From Phocaeicola plebeius (GTDB taxonomy: Bacteria; Bacteroidota; Bacteroidia; Bacteroidales; Bacteroidaceae), in contig SFDG01000053.1 in the NCBI GenBank assembly GCA_004558305.1, positions 1 through 15,259 of the forward strand: DNA of 15,259 nucleotides, given 5' to 3'. Position numbers and translations under genes: made by a program. This document shows, one piece after another, positions 13,828 through 15,259 of this stretch. The notes beneath the pieces were generated by a model. That model ran no database searches. It had not been told where the DNA came from and saw only the letters and a program-made list of their open reading frames with translations. Every line of letters starts with the position of its first letter. Within the stretch, counting starts at the first letter, position 1.

Positions 13828-15259
13828 TTACAGGACCACGTTGACAATCTTCTTAGGAACGATGATGACTTTCTTCGGGGTCTTGCCGTCAATCCACTTC
13901 TGCGACTGCTCGTCGGCCATGACGGCTGCCTCGATGGTCGCGTTGTCGGCATCGGCAGGGAACTCCAGCGTAAAGCGGGCCTTGCCGTTGAAGGAGATGG
14001 TATATTTCACGCTGTCTTCTTTCAGGTAGTCCTCGTTGAACGCAGGCCACTGCGCGTCGCACACGGTCGTCGTGTGTCCCAACGCTTCCCACAGCTCTTC
14101 GGCCAAATGGGGAGCAAACGGTGCCAGCAGTACCACTAACTGACCCAGCACTTCGCTGTTGGAGCACTTGAGCTGACCCAACTCGTTCACACAGATCATG
14201 AAGGCACTGATGGAGGTATTGTAGGAGAAGGTCTCGATGTCGCCCGTCACCTTCTTGATGAGCTTGTGGATGGACTTCAGTTCCTCCTTCGTCGGCTGCC
14301 CTTCGTGCGGCAGGAAGTCGCCCTTCTTGCCGTAGAACAAGTTCCACAGTTTCTTCAGGAAACGATGGACTCCGTCAATGCCGTTGGTGTCCCACGGTTT
14401 CGACTGCTCTACCGGACCGAGGAACATTTCGTACATGCGCAGGGTGTCGGCACCGTACTTCTCGACAATCATATCGGGATTGACCACGTTGAACATCGAC
14501 TTGCTCATCTTCTCGACCGCCCAGCCACAGATGTACTTGCCGTCTTCGAGGATGAACTCGGCGGTATTGTATTCCGGACGCCAGTTCTTGAAGGCTTCTA
14601 CATCGAGCACATCGTTCGACACGATGTTCACATCGACATGCAGCGGCGTCACGTCGTACTGGTTCTTCAGTCCCAGCGAAACGAAGGTGTTGGTGTCCTT
14701 GATGCGGAACACAAAGTTGCTGCGACCCTGAATCATACCCTGGTTGACCAGTTTCTGGAACGGTTCTTCCTTGACGCTGACTCCCAGGTCGTGCAGGAAC
14801 TTGTTCCAGAAGCGGGAGTAAATCAGGTGGCCGGTGGCATGTTCAGTACCTCCCACATAGAGATCGACGTTCTGCCAGTAGGTATCGGCCGCTTCCGATA
14901 CCAAAGCCTTGTCGTTGTGAGGGTCCATATAGCGCAGGTAGTAAGCCGACGAACCGGCAAAGCCCGGCATGGTGTTCAGCTCGATCGGGAAGACGGTTTC
15001 CTGGTCAATCCGCGTGTTGTCCACCACTTCTTCCTTGACAGTATCCCATGCCCAGCGGGTGGCATGGCCCAACGGCGGTTCTCCCGTTTCGGTAGGCAGG
15101 AACTTGGCCACTTCCGGCAATTCCAACGGCAGCTTGTCGGCCGGAATCATGTACGGCATCCCGTCCTTGTAATAGACAGGGAACGGCTCGCCCCAGTAAC
15201 GCTGGCGGGAGAAGATGGCATCGCGCAGGCGGTAGTTCACCTTGACACGGCCCAGCCGA
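13828..15259 (-). CDS. leuS: Leucyl-tRNA synthetase, 3' part (cut by window edge)
   Basis: Class I synthetase that charges tRNA-Leu. About 477 C-terminal residues are present; the frame continues beyond 15259, so the N-terminal HIGH motif and most of the editing domain lie outside. Visible parts: RDAIFSRQRYWGEPFPVYY at the start (return to the catalytic domain), NTMPGFAGSSAYYLRYMDP, the VGGTEHATGHLIYSRFW segment, the KMSKS loop as EKMSKSMFN (KMSKS encoded at 14497-14511), the anticodon-binding helical domain with LLAPFAPHLAEELWE, and the small C-terminal domain ending KKVIIVPKKIVNVVL. The codon at 15240 (GTG) is internal, not the start. yitT follows after 9 nt. Confidence 0.97.
   Translation of the reverse strand, partial: RLGRVKVNYRLRDAIFSRQRYWGEPFPVYYKDGMPYMIPADKLPLELPEVAKFLPTETGEPPLGHATRWAWDTVKEEVVDNTRIDQETVFPIELNTMPGFAGSSAYYLRYMDPHNDKALVSEAADTYWQNVDLYVGGTEHATGHLIYSRFWNKFLHDLGVSVKEEPFQKLVNQGMIQGRSNFVFRIKDTNTFVSLGLKNQYDVTPLHVDVNIVSNDVLDVEAFKNWRPEYNTAEFILEDGKYICGWAVEKMSKSMFNVVNPDMIVEKYGADTLRMYEMFLGPVEQSKPWDTNGIDGVHRFLKKLWNLFYGKKGDFLPHEGQPTKEELKSIHKLIKKVTGDIETFSYNTSISAFMICVNELGQLKCSNSEVLGQLVVLLAPFAPHLAEELWEALGHTTTVCDAQWPAFNEDYLKEDSVKYTISFNGKARFTLEFPADADNATIEAAVMADEQSQKWIDGKTPKKVIIVPKKIVNVVL

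Overview
The window looks like a chromosomal segment of a gut-type member of the Bacteroidales (Bacteroidaceae-like; genus not resolvable by eye). Three things point there: the proteins TypA, MetG, S15, YitT and LeuS read as Bacteroides-type; genes start without clear Shine-Dalgarno sequences; and several genes are preceded by the Bacteroides -33 (TTTG) / -7 (TAnnTTTG) promoter pattern. Coding DNA is visibly GC-rich, with two AT-rich islands at about 6591-6660 and 12181-12480.

Layout. (1) 1-418: rpsO (ribosomal protein S15) on the minus strand, with a strong terminator at the left edge and its own promoter. (2) 470-8725: a tightly spaced plus-strand run of typA/bipA, metG, a polysaccharide flippase, and three glycosyltransferase-like genes. 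Gaps are 21, 18, -4, 8 and 26 nt, so it can be read as one long operon in which a glycan module is attached behind two translation genes. (3) 8726-11282: a second unit of two overlapping glycosyltransferase genes (GT4 then GT2) with its own promoter. It is bracketed by two direct copies of a ~115-bp interspersed repeat, with a third partial copy and a GC-rich hairpin on the right side. (4) 11283-11880: an orphan vsr (very-short-patch mismatch endonuclease) on the minus strand with its own promoter. (5) 11881-12848: about 1 kb of AT-rich, gene-poor mosaic DNA holding open fragments on both strands, a near-ideal promoter with no intact gene behind it, and small repeats. (6) 12849-15259: a terminator hairpin, then yitT and the 3' part of leuS on the minus strand, 9 nt apart and probably cotranscribed (leuS to yitT).

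How it works together: the flippase and five glycosyltransferase-type proteins are what is needed to extend a lipid-linked oligosaccharide on the cytoplasmic face and flip it. No Wzy polymerase, initiating phosphoglycosyltransferase, O-antigen ligase or nucleotide-sugar synthesis gene is seen here, so the product is probably a short defined glycan that uses precursors made elsewhere. A species-specific outer glycan of the Bacteroides protein O-glycosylation system, or LOS, are the two most natural readings; both are inference. No rRNA, tRNA, CRISPR array or complete insertion sequence was found.
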